Shown piece by piece: positions 39,130 to 47,644 of a stretch of 64,000 nt of DNA. This DNA is from CAG-791 sp002449595 (lineage in GTDB: Bacteria; Bacillota; Clostridia; Lachnospirales; Lachnospiraceae), in NCBI GenBank assembly GCA_946539855.1, contig CAMNHV010000007.1:1-64000 (forward strand), read 5' to 3'. A model generated the notes under the pieces. It did no database searches and was not told where the DNA came from. It saw only the letters and a program-made list of their open reading frames with translations. The position numbers were made by a program, and so were the translations under genes. Position 1 is the first letter of the stretch. The number at the start of each line of letters is the position of its first letter.

Positions 39130-39393
39130 ATGGTCAGCCGTAAAGTTACAATCAAGAACCCGACGGGGCTGCACCTACGGCCTGCCGGGATCCTATGCAA
39201 GACGGCGATGCAGTTTAAATCGCAGATCACGTTCCGGTTCGGGGACACGACGGCGAATGCCAAAAGCGTGCTCAGCGTGCTCGGGGCCTGCGTCAAGACG
39301 GGAGACGAGATCGAATTCTTCGTGAGCGGAGAAGACGAGGAGGAAGCTCTTAACAGTCTGGTGGAGGCCATCGAAAGCGGCTTGGGCGAGTGA
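39130..39393 (+). CDS. HPr family phosphocarrier protein
   Basis: This is a phosphocarrier of the sugar phosphotransferase system and carbon-catabolite signalling. The 87-residue protein has the phospho-histidine H15 in GLHLRPAG and the HPr-kinase site S46 in ANAKSVLSVLG, so it can in principle serve both PTS transfer and CcpA signalling. It is not next to ptsI; it stands between glmM and leuA with its own promoter and terminator. The ATG at 39130 gives the canonical H15 spacing. The strongest Shine-Dalgarno (AGGAGGT, 39111) is 13 bases upstream, a little far. Confidence 0.93.
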   Translation: MVSRKVTIKNPTGLHLRPAGILCKTAMQFKSQITFRFGDTTANAKSVLSVLGACVKTGDEIEFFVSGEDEEEALNSLVEAIESGLGE

Positions 39394-39412
39394 ATTTTTT
39401 GCAGCAGCTGGC

Positions 39413-39442
39413 AGCCGGCCCCGACGGGCCGGCTGTTATTTT
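39413..39442 (+). terminator. Intrinsic terminator after HPr
   Basis: AGCCGGCCC (39413-39421) pairs with GGGCCGGCT (39426-39434), loop CGAC, followed by GTTATTTTG. leuA starts only 17 bases later, leaving no room for a T-box leader. Confidence 0.8.
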
Positions 39443-39458
39443 GTGAGGTGGGCATACT

Positions 39459-41162
39459 ATGATGAACTACAAGAAATACCGCAAGAACCCTGTCGTCAAC
39501 TACCCCGAGCGGGAGTGGCCGAACCGGGAGATCGAGAAGGCGCCCGTCTGGTGCAGCGTGGACCTGCGCGACGGCAACCAGGCGCTGATCGACCCGATGG
39601 TCGTCACGGAGAAGATCGAGATGTTCGAGCTCCTGACCAGGATCGGCTTTAAGGAGATCGAGGTCGGATTCCCGGCGGCGAGCCAGATCGAGTACGATTT
39701 CCTGCGCCAGCTGGTCGACCGGCGGCTGATCCCGGACGACGTCTGGGTACAGGTCCTGTCGCAGTGCAGGGAAGAGCAGATCGAGAGAACGTTTGAGTCG
39801 ATCGAGGGCTGCAGCCAGGCCATCGTCCACATCTATAACTCAACGTCGACGCTGCAAAGAGACGTCGTGTTCGGCATGGACCGCGAGGAGATCAAGGCGA
39901 TCGCCGTGCAGGGCACGAAGTGGGTCAAGGAGCGCGCGAAGAACTTCCCGGGCAAGATCATGCTCGAGTATTCTCCGGAGAGCTTCACCGGCACCGAACT
40001 CGATTTCGCGCTGGATATCTGCAACGCGGTCATCGAGACCTGGGAGCCGACGAAGGACGCGCCGATGATCATCAATCTCCCGTCGACCGTGGAGATGAAC
40101 ACGCCGAACGTCTACGCGGACCAGATCGAGTGGATGAACAAGCGGCTGAACCGCCGCGACAGCCTGATCCTCAGCGTGCACCCGCACAACGACCGCGGCT
40201 GCGGCGTCGCAGCTTCCGAGCTGGCGCTGCTCGCCGGCGCGGACCGCGTCGAGGGAACACTGCTCGGCAACGGCGAGCGGACCGGCAACGTCGACGTCCT
40301 CACCATCGCTTACAACATGTTCTCGCAGGGCATCGACCCTGAGCTCGAGATCAGCAACATCAACGAGATCATCGAAGTCTACGAGCGCTGCTGCAAGATG
40401 CACGTCGACCCGAGGCATCCCTATGCCGGCAAGCTCGTGTTCACGGCGTTCTCCGGATCGCACCAGGATGCGATCAACAAGGGCGTCGCGGCGATGAAGA
40501 AGCGCAGGAGCGAGATCTGGCAGGTTCCTTACCTCCCGATCGATCCCTCCGACATCGGCCGCGTGTACGAGCCGATCGTGCGCATCAACTCGCAGTCCGG
40601 CAAGGGCGGCGTCGCCTTCATCATGGACACGTATTTCGGATTCCGCCTGCCGAAGGAGATGCACCGCGAGTTCGCGGACGTCATCCAGACGATCTCCGAG
40701 GCCCAGGGCGAGGTCTCTCCGGACCAGATCATGGACGCGTTCCGCGACGCTTACCTGAACAGGAAGGAGCCGCTCCATTTCCGCAAGCTGAGCGTGCAGG
40801 ATCTGTCCGACGAGACGGAGAGCAGCTTCGACACGAAGGTCACGGTCACGTACACGGACCACGGGGAGACCGGGACGCTCACCGGCGTCGGCAACGGCCC
40901 TCTGGACGCGCTGCGCAGGGGCCTGCGCGAGACGCTCGACCTGAACGTGAAGATCCTCGACTACACGGAGCACGCGCTGCAGTCCGGTTCGGACTCCCAG
41001 GCGGCGGCTTACATCCACCTGCTGGATTCGGACACCGGCCGCGCGACGTACGGCGTCGGCGTGAGCTCCAACATCACGAGAGCCTCCATGCGGGCGGTCT
41101 TCTCCGCGATCAACCGCCTCGGCCTCGGCGAGAAGAAGAACAGAGTTCCGGGGGATTTCTGA
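39459..41162 (+). CDS. leuA: 2-isopropylmalate synthase (LeuA2/fungal-like type)
   Basis: LeuA condenses acetyl-CoA with 2-ketoisovalerate, the first committed step of leucine synthesis. The 567-residue protein carries SVDLRDGNQALIDPM (catalytic Arg, metal Asp) near residue 35, the metal-binding HPHNDRG near residue 239, and a C-terminal regulatory domain with the duplicated leucine-binding fold. The RDGNQAL sequence marks the longer type. leuBCD are not in the window, so the gene is detached from the rest of the pathway. A thioesterase gene starts 3 bases after the stop. Confidence 0.96.
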   Translation: MMNYKKYRKNPVVNYPEREWPNREIEKAPVWCSVDLRDGNQALIDPMVVTEKIEMFELLTRIGFKEIEVGFPAASQIEYDFLRQLVDRRLIPDDVWVQVLSQCREEQIERTFESIEGCSQAIVHIYNSTSTLQRDVVFGMDREEIKAIAVQGTKWVKERAKNFPGKIMLEYSPESFTGTELDFALDICNAVIETWEPTKDAPMIINLPSTVEMNTPNVYADQIEWMNKRLNRRDSLILSVHPHNDRGCGVAASELALLAGADRVEGTLLGNGERTGNVDVLTIAYNMFSQGIDPELEISNINEIIEVYERCCKMHVDPRHPYAGKLVFTAFSGSHQDAINKGVAAMKKRRSEIWQVPYLPIDPSDIGRVYEPIVRINSQSGKGGVAFIMDTYFGFRLPKEMHREFADVIQTISEAQGEVSPDQIMDAFRDAYLNRKEPLHFRKLSVQDLSDETESSFDTKVTVTYTDHGETGTLTGVGNGPLDALRRGLRETLDLNVKILDYTEHALQSGSDSQAAAYIHLLDSDTGRATYGVGVSSNITRASMRAVFSAINRLGLGEKKNRVPGDF

Positions 41163-41165
41163 GAT

Positions 41166-41573
41166 ATGAACGATCTGGAGAGCTTTGTTGGTGAAATCAC
41201 GGCGAGAAACGCCTACATGAACTATTCCCATCTGGAGATGGGCCTCATCGAGAAGGACCACACGCAGGTCGTCGTCGACCTCGTGGACGAGCTGCTGAAC
41301 CCGTACGGCAGCGTGCACGGCGGGCTCCTGTTCACGATGATGGACTGCTGCGCCGGCATGACGGCGAGGACGGACATGCGCAAGTATGTGACGCTCGACG
41401 GCTCGATCCACTACCTGCGGGGCACGGTCGGCGGCGCGCGGCTCACGGCGGACGGCCGGGTCGTGAAGCGGGGCAGGACGACGGTCATCGTCGACGTGCG
41501 CATCACGGACGAGGAAGAGAACCTTCTCGCGACCGGCACGGTGACGATGTTCTGCATCGGAGAAAAGGGTTAA
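41166..41573 (+). CDS. PaaI-type hotdog thioesterase
   Basis: This 135-residue acyl-CoA thioesterase-like protein has the hotdog signature NPYGSVHGGLLFTMMDCCAG around residues 42-61, where the HGG motif precedes the active-site helix. It lies 3 bases after leuA and 39 before proS, so co-transcription with leuA is likely. The acyl-CoA substrate is unknown; an active role in the leucine pathway is not supported. Confidence 0.88.
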   Translation: MNDLESFVGEITARNAYMNYSHLEMGLIEKDHTQVVVDLVDELLNPYGSVHGGLLFTMMDCCAGMTARTDMRKYVTLDGSIHYLRGTVGGARLTADGRVVKRGRTTVIVDVRITDEEENLLATGTVTMFCIGEKG

Positions 41574-41612
41574 TCAAAGAAACAAATAGATCTATAACGG
41601 AAGGAATGACGT

Positions 41613-43043
41613 ATGGCTGACAAAAAACTGGTTGCGGAAATCACCTCGCGCGACGAGGATTTCACACAATGGTATACGGACGTCTGCATCAAAGCTGAGC
41701 TGATCGCCTACTCCTATATCAAGGGATTCATGGTGATCAAGCCCGCGGGCTACGCCATCTGGGAGGCGATCCAGCAGCATCTGGACGCCCGCTTCAAGGC
41801 GACCGGCGTGCAGAACGTGTACATGCCGATGCTGATCCCGGAGAGCCTGCTCCGCAAAGAGGGCGAACTCGTCAACGGATTCGCGCCGGAAGTCGCATGG
41901 GTGACGGAGGGCGGCAGCGAGAAACTGACCGAGCGCCTCTGCGTGCGGCCCACGTCGGAGACGCTTTTCTCCGATTTCTATAAAGATGACGTCCACTCCT
42001 ACCGCGACCTGCCGAAGCTGTACAACCAGTGGTGCAGCGTCGTCCGCTGGGAGAAGGAGACCCGTCCGTTCCTGCGCTCCAGGGAATTCCTGTGGCAGGA
42101 AGGACACACGATCCACGCGACGAAGGAAGAGGCCGAGGACCGCACGCAGATGATGCTCGACGTCTACGCCGACTTCCTCGCGGAGGACATGGCGATCCCG
42201 ACCATCAAGGGACGCAAGACGGACAAGGAGAAGTTCGCCGGCGCGGAGGCGACCTACACCATCGAGGCGCTGATGCACGACGGGCGCGCGCTGCAGAGCG
42301 GCACGAGCCACTTCTTCGGCCAGAAGTTCGCCGAGGCGTACGACATCACCTTTACGGACAAGGACAACAAGCTGAAATACGTCTGGCAGACTTCCTGGGG
42401 CATGACGACGCGCGTCATCGGCGCGATGATCATGGTCCACGGCGACAACTCCGGACTCGTGATCCCGCCGAAGATCGCTCCGGTGCAGGTCATGGTGATC
42501 CCGATCCAGCAGCGCAAGGAAGGCGTCCTGGAGAAGGCCCGCGAGCTGAAGGAGATGCTGCGCGAGTTCCGCGTCCAGATCGACGAGACGGACAAGAGCC
42601 CGGGATTCAAGTTCGCGGAGCAGGAGATGCGCGGCATTCCGCTGCGCGTCGAGATCGGCCCGCGAGACATCGAGAACGGCGTCTGCATGATCGCCCGCAG
42701 AGATACCGGCGAGAAGATCCAGTGCGCGATCAGCGAGCTGACTCAGACCGTCCGCGAGCTTCTGCCCAGGATCCAGACAGAGATGTATGAGCGCGCGAAA
42801 GCGCACCTCGAGGAGCACACGTACACTGCGGCCACCACGGAGGAATTCGAGAAGACCTTCGCGGAGAAGACCGGATTCGTCCGGGCGATGTGGTGCGGCG
42901 ACCGCGCTTGCGAAGAGAAGATCAAGGAACTGTACGGCGTCACGAGCCGCTGCATCCCTTACGAGCAGGAGAAGGTCGGCGAGACCTGCATCTGCTGCGG
43001 GAAGCCGGCGACGAAGATGGTCTACTGGGGGAAAGCGTACTGA
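41613..43043 (+). CDS. proS: Prolyl-tRNA synthetase (archaeal/eukaryotic-like type)
   Basis: ProS charges tRNA-Pro. The 476-residue enzyme is the short form without the bacterial editing insertion. It has class II motifs 2 and 3 (RWEKETRPFLRSREFLWQEGHT; GAMIMVHGDNSGLVIPP), the RPTSE loop, GTSHFFGQKF, and a C-terminal zinc-binding region with CGDRAC and CICCGK. This type is common in Clostridia and other bacteria as an ancient transfer. cca begins at the base after its stop codon. Confidence 0.96.
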   Translation: MADKKLVAEITSRDEDFTQWYTDVCIKAELIAYSYIKGFMVIKPAGYAIWEAIQQHLDARFKATGVQNVYMPMLIPESLLRKEGELVNGFAPEVAWVTEGGSEKLTERLCVRPTSETLFSDFYKDDVHSYRDLPKLYNQWCSVVRWEKETRPFLRSREFLWQEGHTIHATKEEAEDRTQMMLDVYADFLAEDMAIPTIKGRKTDKEKFAGAEATYTIEALMHDGRALQSGTSHFFGQKFAEAYDITFTDKDNKLKYVWQTSWGMTTRVIGAMIMVHGDNSGLVIPPKIAPVQVMVIPIQQRKEGVLEKARELKEMLREFRVQIDETDKSPGFKFAEQEMRGIPLRVEIGPRDIENGVCMIARRDTGEKIQCAISELTQTVRELLPRIQTEMYERAKAHLEEHTYTAATTEEFEKTFAEKTGFVRAMWCGDRACEEKIKELYGVTSRCIPYEQEKVGETCICCGKPATKMVYWGKAY

Positions 43044-44390
43044 TTGGACAGGATCATTCTTCCCGAAAAAGTGAACAGGATCATCCGGAGGCTCACGGAC
43101 GCGGGCTTTGAGGCCTGCGCCGTCGGCGGGTGCGTCCGGGACAGCCTTCTCGGCAGGAAGCCGCAGGACTGGGACATCACGACGTCAGCGGCGCCCGAGG
43201 AGGTGAAAAGCGTTTTCCCGCACACCGTGGATACCGGCATCAAGCACGGCACGGTGACGGTGCTCGAGGGGATCGGAGAAGACCGGGAGGCTTTCGAGGT
43301 CACGACGTACCGGATCGACGGGGAGTACGATGACGCGCGCCATCCCAGGGAGGTGACGTTCACGCCGGACCTGAAGGAGGACCTGCGGCGCCGCGACTTC
43401 ACGATCAACGCGATGGCGTACAGTGAGGAGACGGGGCTCATCGACCTGTTCGGCGGGAAGGAAGACCTCGAGCGGAAGCTGATCCGCGCGGTCGGCGTCC
43501 CGGAAGAGCGCTTCGGGGAGGACGCGCTCCGCATCATGCGGGCGGTCCGGTTCGCGGCGCAGCTCGGGTATGAAGTGGAAGACAATACGGCGGCGGCCGC
43601 CGCGGCGCTCGCGCCGAATCTCGCGAAGATCAGCTGCGAGCGGATCATGGTGGAACTGACGAAGCTGCTCGTTTCACCGCACCCGGATGAGCTGCGGCGC
43701 ATGTCGGAGCTCGGGATCACGGCGGTGTTCCTGCCGGAATTCGACCGCTGCATGGAGACGCCGCAGAACAACCCGCACCACTGCTATAACGTTGGGGAGC
43801 ATATCCTGCACAGCCTGACGGCAGTGCGGCCGGACCCGGTGCTCCGGTTCGCGATGCTGTTCCACGACATCGGGAAGCCGCAGTGCCATACGACCGACGA
43901 GGAAGGGATCGACCACTTCCACGGACACGCGGAAGTCAGCGCAAAGCTCGCGGACCAGATCCTGCGAAGGCTGAAGTCGGACAACGCGACGCGCCGGGAA
44001 GTTGTGGCTCTGGTCGCAGCCCACGGGGCGGACCTCGGAGAGACGGAGGCGGAGCTCAGAAAGAGCATCGCGCAGATCGGCCCGGACCGCTTTCCGCTGC
44101 TGCTGGAAGTCAAGGCGGCGGACGCGGCAGCCCAGAGCGATCACCGCAGGGAAGAGAAGGAAGCCACGCTCGCGCGCTGGCGCGCCATGTACGAAGAGAT
44201 CCTGGCGCGGGGCGACTGCCTCAGCCTGAAAGATCTCGCGGTCAAGGGCGACGACCTGGTTGCGGCGGGGGTGCCTGCCGGGAGGAAGATCGGGGAGATC
44301 CTCGGCCGCATGCTGCAGGACGTGCTGGAGACGCCGGAACACAACCGGAAGGAGCTGCTGCTTGCGCGGCACGTCCCGAAAAAGCCCTGA
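43044..44390 (+). CDS. cca: CCA tRNA nucleotidyltransferase
   Basis: This enzyme adds or repairs the 3'-CCA end of tRNAs. The 448-residue protein has the nucleotidyltransferase motif VGGCVRDSLLGRKPQDWD near residue 28, RRDFTINAMAY, the RR-M motif region EDALRIMRAVRFAAQ, and a C-terminal HD domain (FHDIGKP...HFHGHAEVS), which suggests an attached phosphohydrolase. The start is TTG at 43044, immediately after the proS stop; an internal start would cut the motif-bearing N-terminus. It ends before the strong HU promoter. Confidence 0.95.
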   Translation: MDRIILPEKVNRIIRRLTDAGFEACAVGGCVRDSLLGRKPQDWDITTSAAPEEVKSVFPHTVDTGIKHGTVTVLEGIGEDREAFEVTTYRIDGEYDDARHPREVTFTPDLKEDLRRRDFTINAMAYSEETGLIDLFGGKEDLERKLIRAVGVPEERFGEDALRIMRAVRFAAQLGYEVEDNTAAAAAALAPNLAKISCERIMVELTKLLVSPHPDELRRMSELGITAVFLPEFDRCMETPQNNPHHCYNVGEHILHSLTAVRPDPVLRFAMLFHDIGKPQCHTTDEEGIDHFHGHAEVSAKLADQILRRLKSDNATRREVVALVAAHGADLGETEAELRKSIAQIGPDRFPLLLEVKAADAAAQSDHRREEKEATLARWRAMYEEILARGDCLSLKDLAVKGDDLVAAGVPAGRKIGEILGRMLQDVLETPEHNRKELLLARHVPKKP

Positions 44391-44415
44391 AACACGGTTT
44401 TCTGCGGCATTTTCC

Positions 44416-44444
44416 TTGACAAAAACAGGGATAGTGTCTATAAA
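44416..44444 (+). promoter_or_regulatory. Strong sigma-A promoter of the HU gene
   Basis: TTGACA (44416-44421) and TATAAA (44439-44444) have an ideal 17-base spacer, 62 bases before the HU start. The gene it drives has highly biased codons, as expected of an abundant protein. Confidence 0.9.
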
Positions 44445-44505
44445 TAGTATAGATATTCAGAGGCAGGAATGCCTCGGACTTAACAAGCACAGGAGGATTT
44501 AAGAA

Positions 44506-44778
44506 ATGAATAAGACTGAGATCGTAGCAGCTGTCGCTGAAGAGGCTGGAATCTCCAAGAAGGATGCCGAGAAGGCTCTGAAGGCTTTCACGGATGCAGT
44601 TACCGCAGAACTGAAGAAGGGCGGAAAGGTCCAGCTCGTTGGCTTCGGTACTTTCGAAGTTTCTGAGAGAGCAGCAAGAGAAGGCAGAAACCCTCAGACC
44701 GGCGCTGTTATGAAGATCAAGGCTTCCAAGGCTCCGAAGTTCAAGGCCGGCAAGGCTCTGAAGGACGCTGTGAACTGA
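44506..44778 (+). CDS. hup: HU family DNA-binding protein
   Basis: This small histone-like protein bends DNA and compacts the nucleoid. The 90-residue protein has the typical MNKTEIVAAVAEEAGISKKDAEKAL start and the DNA-arm region GFGTFEVSERAAREGRNPQTG. The ribosome-binding site is AGGAGG. The AT content and codon use differ from neighbours (for example GGT, GCT, TCT, CTG), consistent with high expression. It has its own promoter and terminator. Confidence 0.98.
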   Translation: MNKTEIVAAVAEEAGISKKDAEKALKAFTDAVTAELKKGGKVQLVGFGTFEVSERAAREGRNPQTGAVMKIKASKAPKFKAGKALKDAVN

Positions 44779-44812
44779 TATTCACTTCGGATTCATACAT
44801 GAACGGACAGAT

Positions 44813-44840
44813 GGGGAGCAGCAATGCTCCCCGTTGTTGT
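44813..44840 (+). terminator. Intrinsic terminator after HU
   Basis: GGGGAGCA (44813-44820) pairs with TGCTCCCC (44825-44832), loop GCAA (a stable tetraloop), followed by GTTGTTGT. Confidence 0.8.
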
Positions 44841-44860
44841 AAGGAACGGATGACCGGCTG

Positions 44861-45100
44861 ATGAGACTGGACAAGTATCTGAAAGTATCGAGACTGATCA
44901 AGCGAAGAACGGTGGCCAATGAGGCGTGCGACAGCGGACGCGTCACGGTGAACGGCAAGGTCGCGCGCGCGTCGTACGATGTGAAGCAGGGAGACGTGAT
45001 CGAGATCACGTTCGGCAACCGCTCCGTCAAGGCGGAAGTGCTGGCCGTCGAGGAGACGGTCCGCAAGGAGCAGGCGGCGGAGCTGTTCAGATACCTTTGA
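44861..45100 (+). CDS. rqcP: RqcP/YabO, S4-domain ribosome quality-control factor
   Basis: This 79-residue S4-type RNA-binding protein begins MRLDKYLKVSRLIKRRTVANEACDSGRVTVNGK. In B. subtilis the equivalent YabO (RqcP) helps RqcH add alanine tails on stalled 50S subunits. It is followed by divIC (27 bases) and then tilS, hpt and ftsH, in the same order as in B. subtilis. No RqcH gene is in the window. Confidence 0.93.
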   Translation: MRLDKYLKVSRLIKRRTVANEACDSGRVTVNGKVARASYDVKQGDVIEITFGNRSVKAEVLAVEETVRKEQAAELFRYL

Positions 45101-45126
45101 CCGGAGAATTCTTACGGAGCGAGCCA

Positions 45127-45438
45127 GTGAACAAAAGAACCGCATTCAGGAAAAAGAGACAGAACCGATTCAGCATGTTCCTCGCGATCCTCGTCGTGGC
45201 GATCCTCCTGATCGTCGTGTCGATCGGGAGCCTCAGGCTGACGGGAGATCTGGAGTCGAAGGAGAAGCGCAAAGCGGAACTGGAGGCCCAGATCGAGGCG
45301 GAACAGGAGCGCGCGGAGCAGCTGGAAGAGTATGAGAAGTACGTCCAGACAGACCAGTTCAAGGAAAAGATGGCGCGCGAGAAGCTCGGAATGGTGAAAG
45401 ATGGAGAGATCGTCTTTGAAAATGAGGACAGCCGCTGA
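45127..45438 (+). CDS. divIC: Septum formation initiator DivIC/FtsB-like
   Basis: This bitopic division protein partners FtsL and DivIB at the septum. It is 103 residues with a GTG start at 45127 (GGAG seven bases upstream); frames starting earlier run through rqcP out of phase. A basic N-terminus is followed by one TM helix (MFLAILVVAILLIVVSI, about 18-36) and a coiled coil (about 40-85, rich in E/K/Q). The conserved ending REKLGMVKDGEIVFE fits the family. Confidence 0.92.
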   Translation: MNKRTAFRKKRQNRFSMFLAILVVAILLIVVSIGSLRLTGDLESKEKRKAELEAQIEAEQERAEQLEEYEKYVQTDQFKEKMAREKLGMVKDGEIVFENEDSR

Positions 45439-47086
45439 GAAGCTGTCCTCTTTCTTTTTGAGCAGGAAAGAAGTGCGCGCAGACCATGCCTGCGTGCATC
45501 GCGATGAAGATAAGATAGGGCTGGCCGGCCCCGGAGACCATATCGTCGCCGCGGTGTCGGGCGGCGCGGACTCCGTCTGCATGCTCCTTCTGCTGGACAG
45601 GATCCGGAGTGAGGTCGGCTTTTCCCTGCGCGCGGTTCACGTGCATCACGGGATCCGCGGGGAGAGCGCGGACGAGGACGCGCGCTTCGTCTTGCAGCTG
45701 TGCGAGCGCCTCGGGGTTCGCTGCGACGTGATCCATGTGGATGTACCGGCAATCGCGAAAGAGCGTGGAACGGGCATCGAGGAGACAGCTCGCGAGGAGC
45801 GTTACCGGGCGCTGCGGGAGGCCTGCCGCGCGTGGGAGCGGGAAGAGGCTGGCGCGCAATCGGATTCAGATGCGCAGGTGAGTGTCGCGGCGCAGGCGGA
45901 TGCAGGCGTGCAGGCGGGCGAAGGAGCACAGACGGACGAAGGCGCGGAGCAGGGTTCAGGCGCGCAAGTGGGCAGGTTTTGTATCGCCGTCGCTCACCAT
46001 ATGGAGGACCAGGCCGAGACGGTGCTGTTCCGCATGGCGCGGGGCAGCGGACTCACGGGAGTGGCGGGCATGCGCCCGGCCGCCCCGCTTCCCGGCGATC
46101 CGGCGATCCTTGTGATCCGGCCGTTGCTGCAGTTCACGCGCGACGAGATCGAGGAGATCGTGACGGAGGCCGGCACCGGCTGGCGGGAGGACGAGTCCAA
46201 CAGCGACGTGTCATACGCGCGGAACCGCATTCGCAGCGGGATCCTGCCGGAACTCGCGCAGATCAACGAGGCGGCAGTCAGGCATATCTGCGCGCTGGCG
46301 GAGGAGTCCGCACAGGCCGTGGAATACCTGCGTTCCGAGACGGACGCCGCGCTTGCGAGATGCACCGCCGGAGAGAGCGGTGCCGACTCACTGGTAATAG
46401 ATGTAAAAACGCTGCTGCAGGAGCACCCGCTCATCGCGGACCGCGTCCTCATGGAAGCCCTCGCCCGCGCGGCGGGGCGGCGCAGGGACCTCACCCGCGA
46501 GCACGTGGAGGCGCTCCGGGACCTGTGCGCGAAGAACGGCACGGCGGAGGGCGACTTCCCCGGCGGCGTGCACGCCCTCGTCAGCGGCGGGCTGCTCATG
46601 TTTTCAAGGAAGCAGGCGGCTGCCCGTACGAGCGCACTGAACGGGGCTTCGCAGCCTGCCGCAGCCGACCTGCACACCGAGGCGCTGCTCGCGGTCGCGC
46701 GGGCGAGGATCGGCGTCACGCTTCCGCTCGATGCGGCGGACTACCAGATGGAGGTCTTTCCGTACGCCGGAACGGGGGACGACGCGCCTTCGGACACATA
46801 TACGAAATGGCTCGATTATGATAAAATACAGGAGTTTCCCGCACTCAGGACGCGCCGCGCAGGGGACCGGATCGGGCTCAGCGCGGACGGGACGCAGAAG
46901 AAGCTGTCCAGGTGCCTGATCGACGCCGGCATTCCGGAGCCGCTCAGGGACAGGATCGTGTTTCCGTGCGTCGGAGGCGACGTCCTCTGGATCCCCGGAT
47001 ACCGGATCCACGCGGCTTACAAGGTGTCGGGAAAGACGAAAAGGATCCTTTGCATCACGCTGAAGGAGTCACATACAGAATGCTGA
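45401..47086 (+). CDS. tilS: tRNA(Ile)-lysidine synthetase with a low-complexity insert
   Basis: TilS modifies C34 of tRNA-Ile(CAU) to lysidine, which is essential for AUA decoding. The 561-residue protein has the PP-loop SGGADS (53-58), the HHGIRGESADEDA motif, HHMEDQAETVLFRMARGSG and the C-terminal TilS domain (SADGTQKKLSRCLIDAGIP). Between ERYRALREACRAWE and the HHMEDQAET motif an insert of about 40 residues (nt about 45840-45970) is built of A/Q/G/E/D-rich repeats such as QADAGVQAGEGAQ. The start may be ATG 45401 or 45422, both overlapping divIC. The gene lies between divIC and hpt as in B. subtilis. Confidence 0.94.
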   Translation: MERSSLKMRTAAEKLSSFFLSRKEVRADHACVHRDEDKIGLAGPGDHIVAAVSGGADSVCMLLLLDRIRSEVGFSLRAVHVHHGIRGESADEDARFVLQLCERLGVRCDVIHVDVPAIAKERGTGIEETAREERYRALREACRAWEREEAGAQSDSDAQVSVAAQADAGVQAGEGAQTDEGAEQGSGAQVGRFCIAVAHHMEDQAETVLFRMARGSGLTGVAGMRPAAPLPGDPAILVIRPLLQFTRDEIEEIVTEAGTGWREDESNSDVSYARNRIRSGILPELAQINEAAVRHICALAEESAQAVEYLRSETDAALARCTAGESGADSLVIDVKTLLQEHPLIADRVLMEALARAAGRRRDLTREHVEALRDLCAKNGTAEGDFPGGVHALVSGGLLMFSRKQAAARTSALNGASQPAAADLHTEALLAVARARIGVTLPLDAADYQMEVFPYAGTGDDAPSDTYTKWLDYDKIQEFPALRTRRAGDRIGLSADGTQKKLSRCLIDAGIPEPLRDRIVFPCVGGDVLWIPGYRIHAAYKVSGKTKRILCITLKESHTEC

Positions 47087-47119
47087 AAGAGTCATATACA
47101 GAATCAGGGAGAGAGTCGT

Positions 47120-47644
47120 ATGGCAGTAAAAATCATTGAGATGATCAGCGAGGATAAGATCGAGGCGAGAGTGCGCGAGATGGCGGCCCAGATCTCGAAG
47201 GACTACGCGGGCAAGGAGGTCAGAATGATCGGCATCCTCCGCGGCGCGAGCTTCTTCATGTGCGAACTCGCGAAGAGAGTCACCGTCCCGGTGTCGATCG
47301 ATTTCATGTCCGTGTCCAGCTACGGCGCGGGGACGGAATCCAGCGGCGTCGTGAAGATCGGCAAGGACCTCGACGACCCGATCGAAGGCCAGCATGTGAT
47401 CGTCGTCGAGGACATCGTGGACACGGGAAGGACCCTGAGCTACCTGAAGGACTTCCTGATGCGCAGGGGCGTCGCGGACCTGAAGTTCTGCACGCTGCTC
47501 GACAAGCCGGACCGCCGCGTCACGGACTTCGAGGTTGACTACTCCGGCTTCGTCATTCCGGATAAGTTCGTGGTCGGCTGGGGCATGGACTACGCACAGG
47601 CATATCGCAATCTTCCTTACATCGGCGAGGTTATTTTCGAGTGA
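47120..47644 (+). CDS. hpt: Hypoxanthine phosphoribosyltransferase
   Basis: Hpt salvages hypoxanthine and guanine to IMP and GMP with PRPP. The 174-residue protein has the PRPP loop VVEDIVDTGRTLSY near residue 95 and the base-binding segment KPDRRVTDFEVDYSGFVIP. It overlaps ftsH by 4 bases (GTGA), a coupling also seen in other Firmicutes. An imperfect 23-bp direct repeat (47067 and 47090) lies in the short tilS-hpt gap. Confidence 0.97.
   Translation: MAVKIIEMISEDKIEARVREMAAQISKDYAGKEVRMIGILRGASFFMCELAKRVTVPVSIDFMSVSSYGAGTESSGVVKIGKDLDDPIEGQHVIVVEDIVDTGRTLSYLKDFLMRRGVADLKFCTLLDKPDRRVTDFEVDYSGFVIPDKFVVGWGMDYAQAYRNLPYIGEVIFE

Noticed and set aside
39394..39458. T-box or leucine leader upstream of leuA
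   Set aside because: Only 65 bases separate HPr from leuA, and they hold a plain terminator; there is no room for a T-box stem I or antiterminator.
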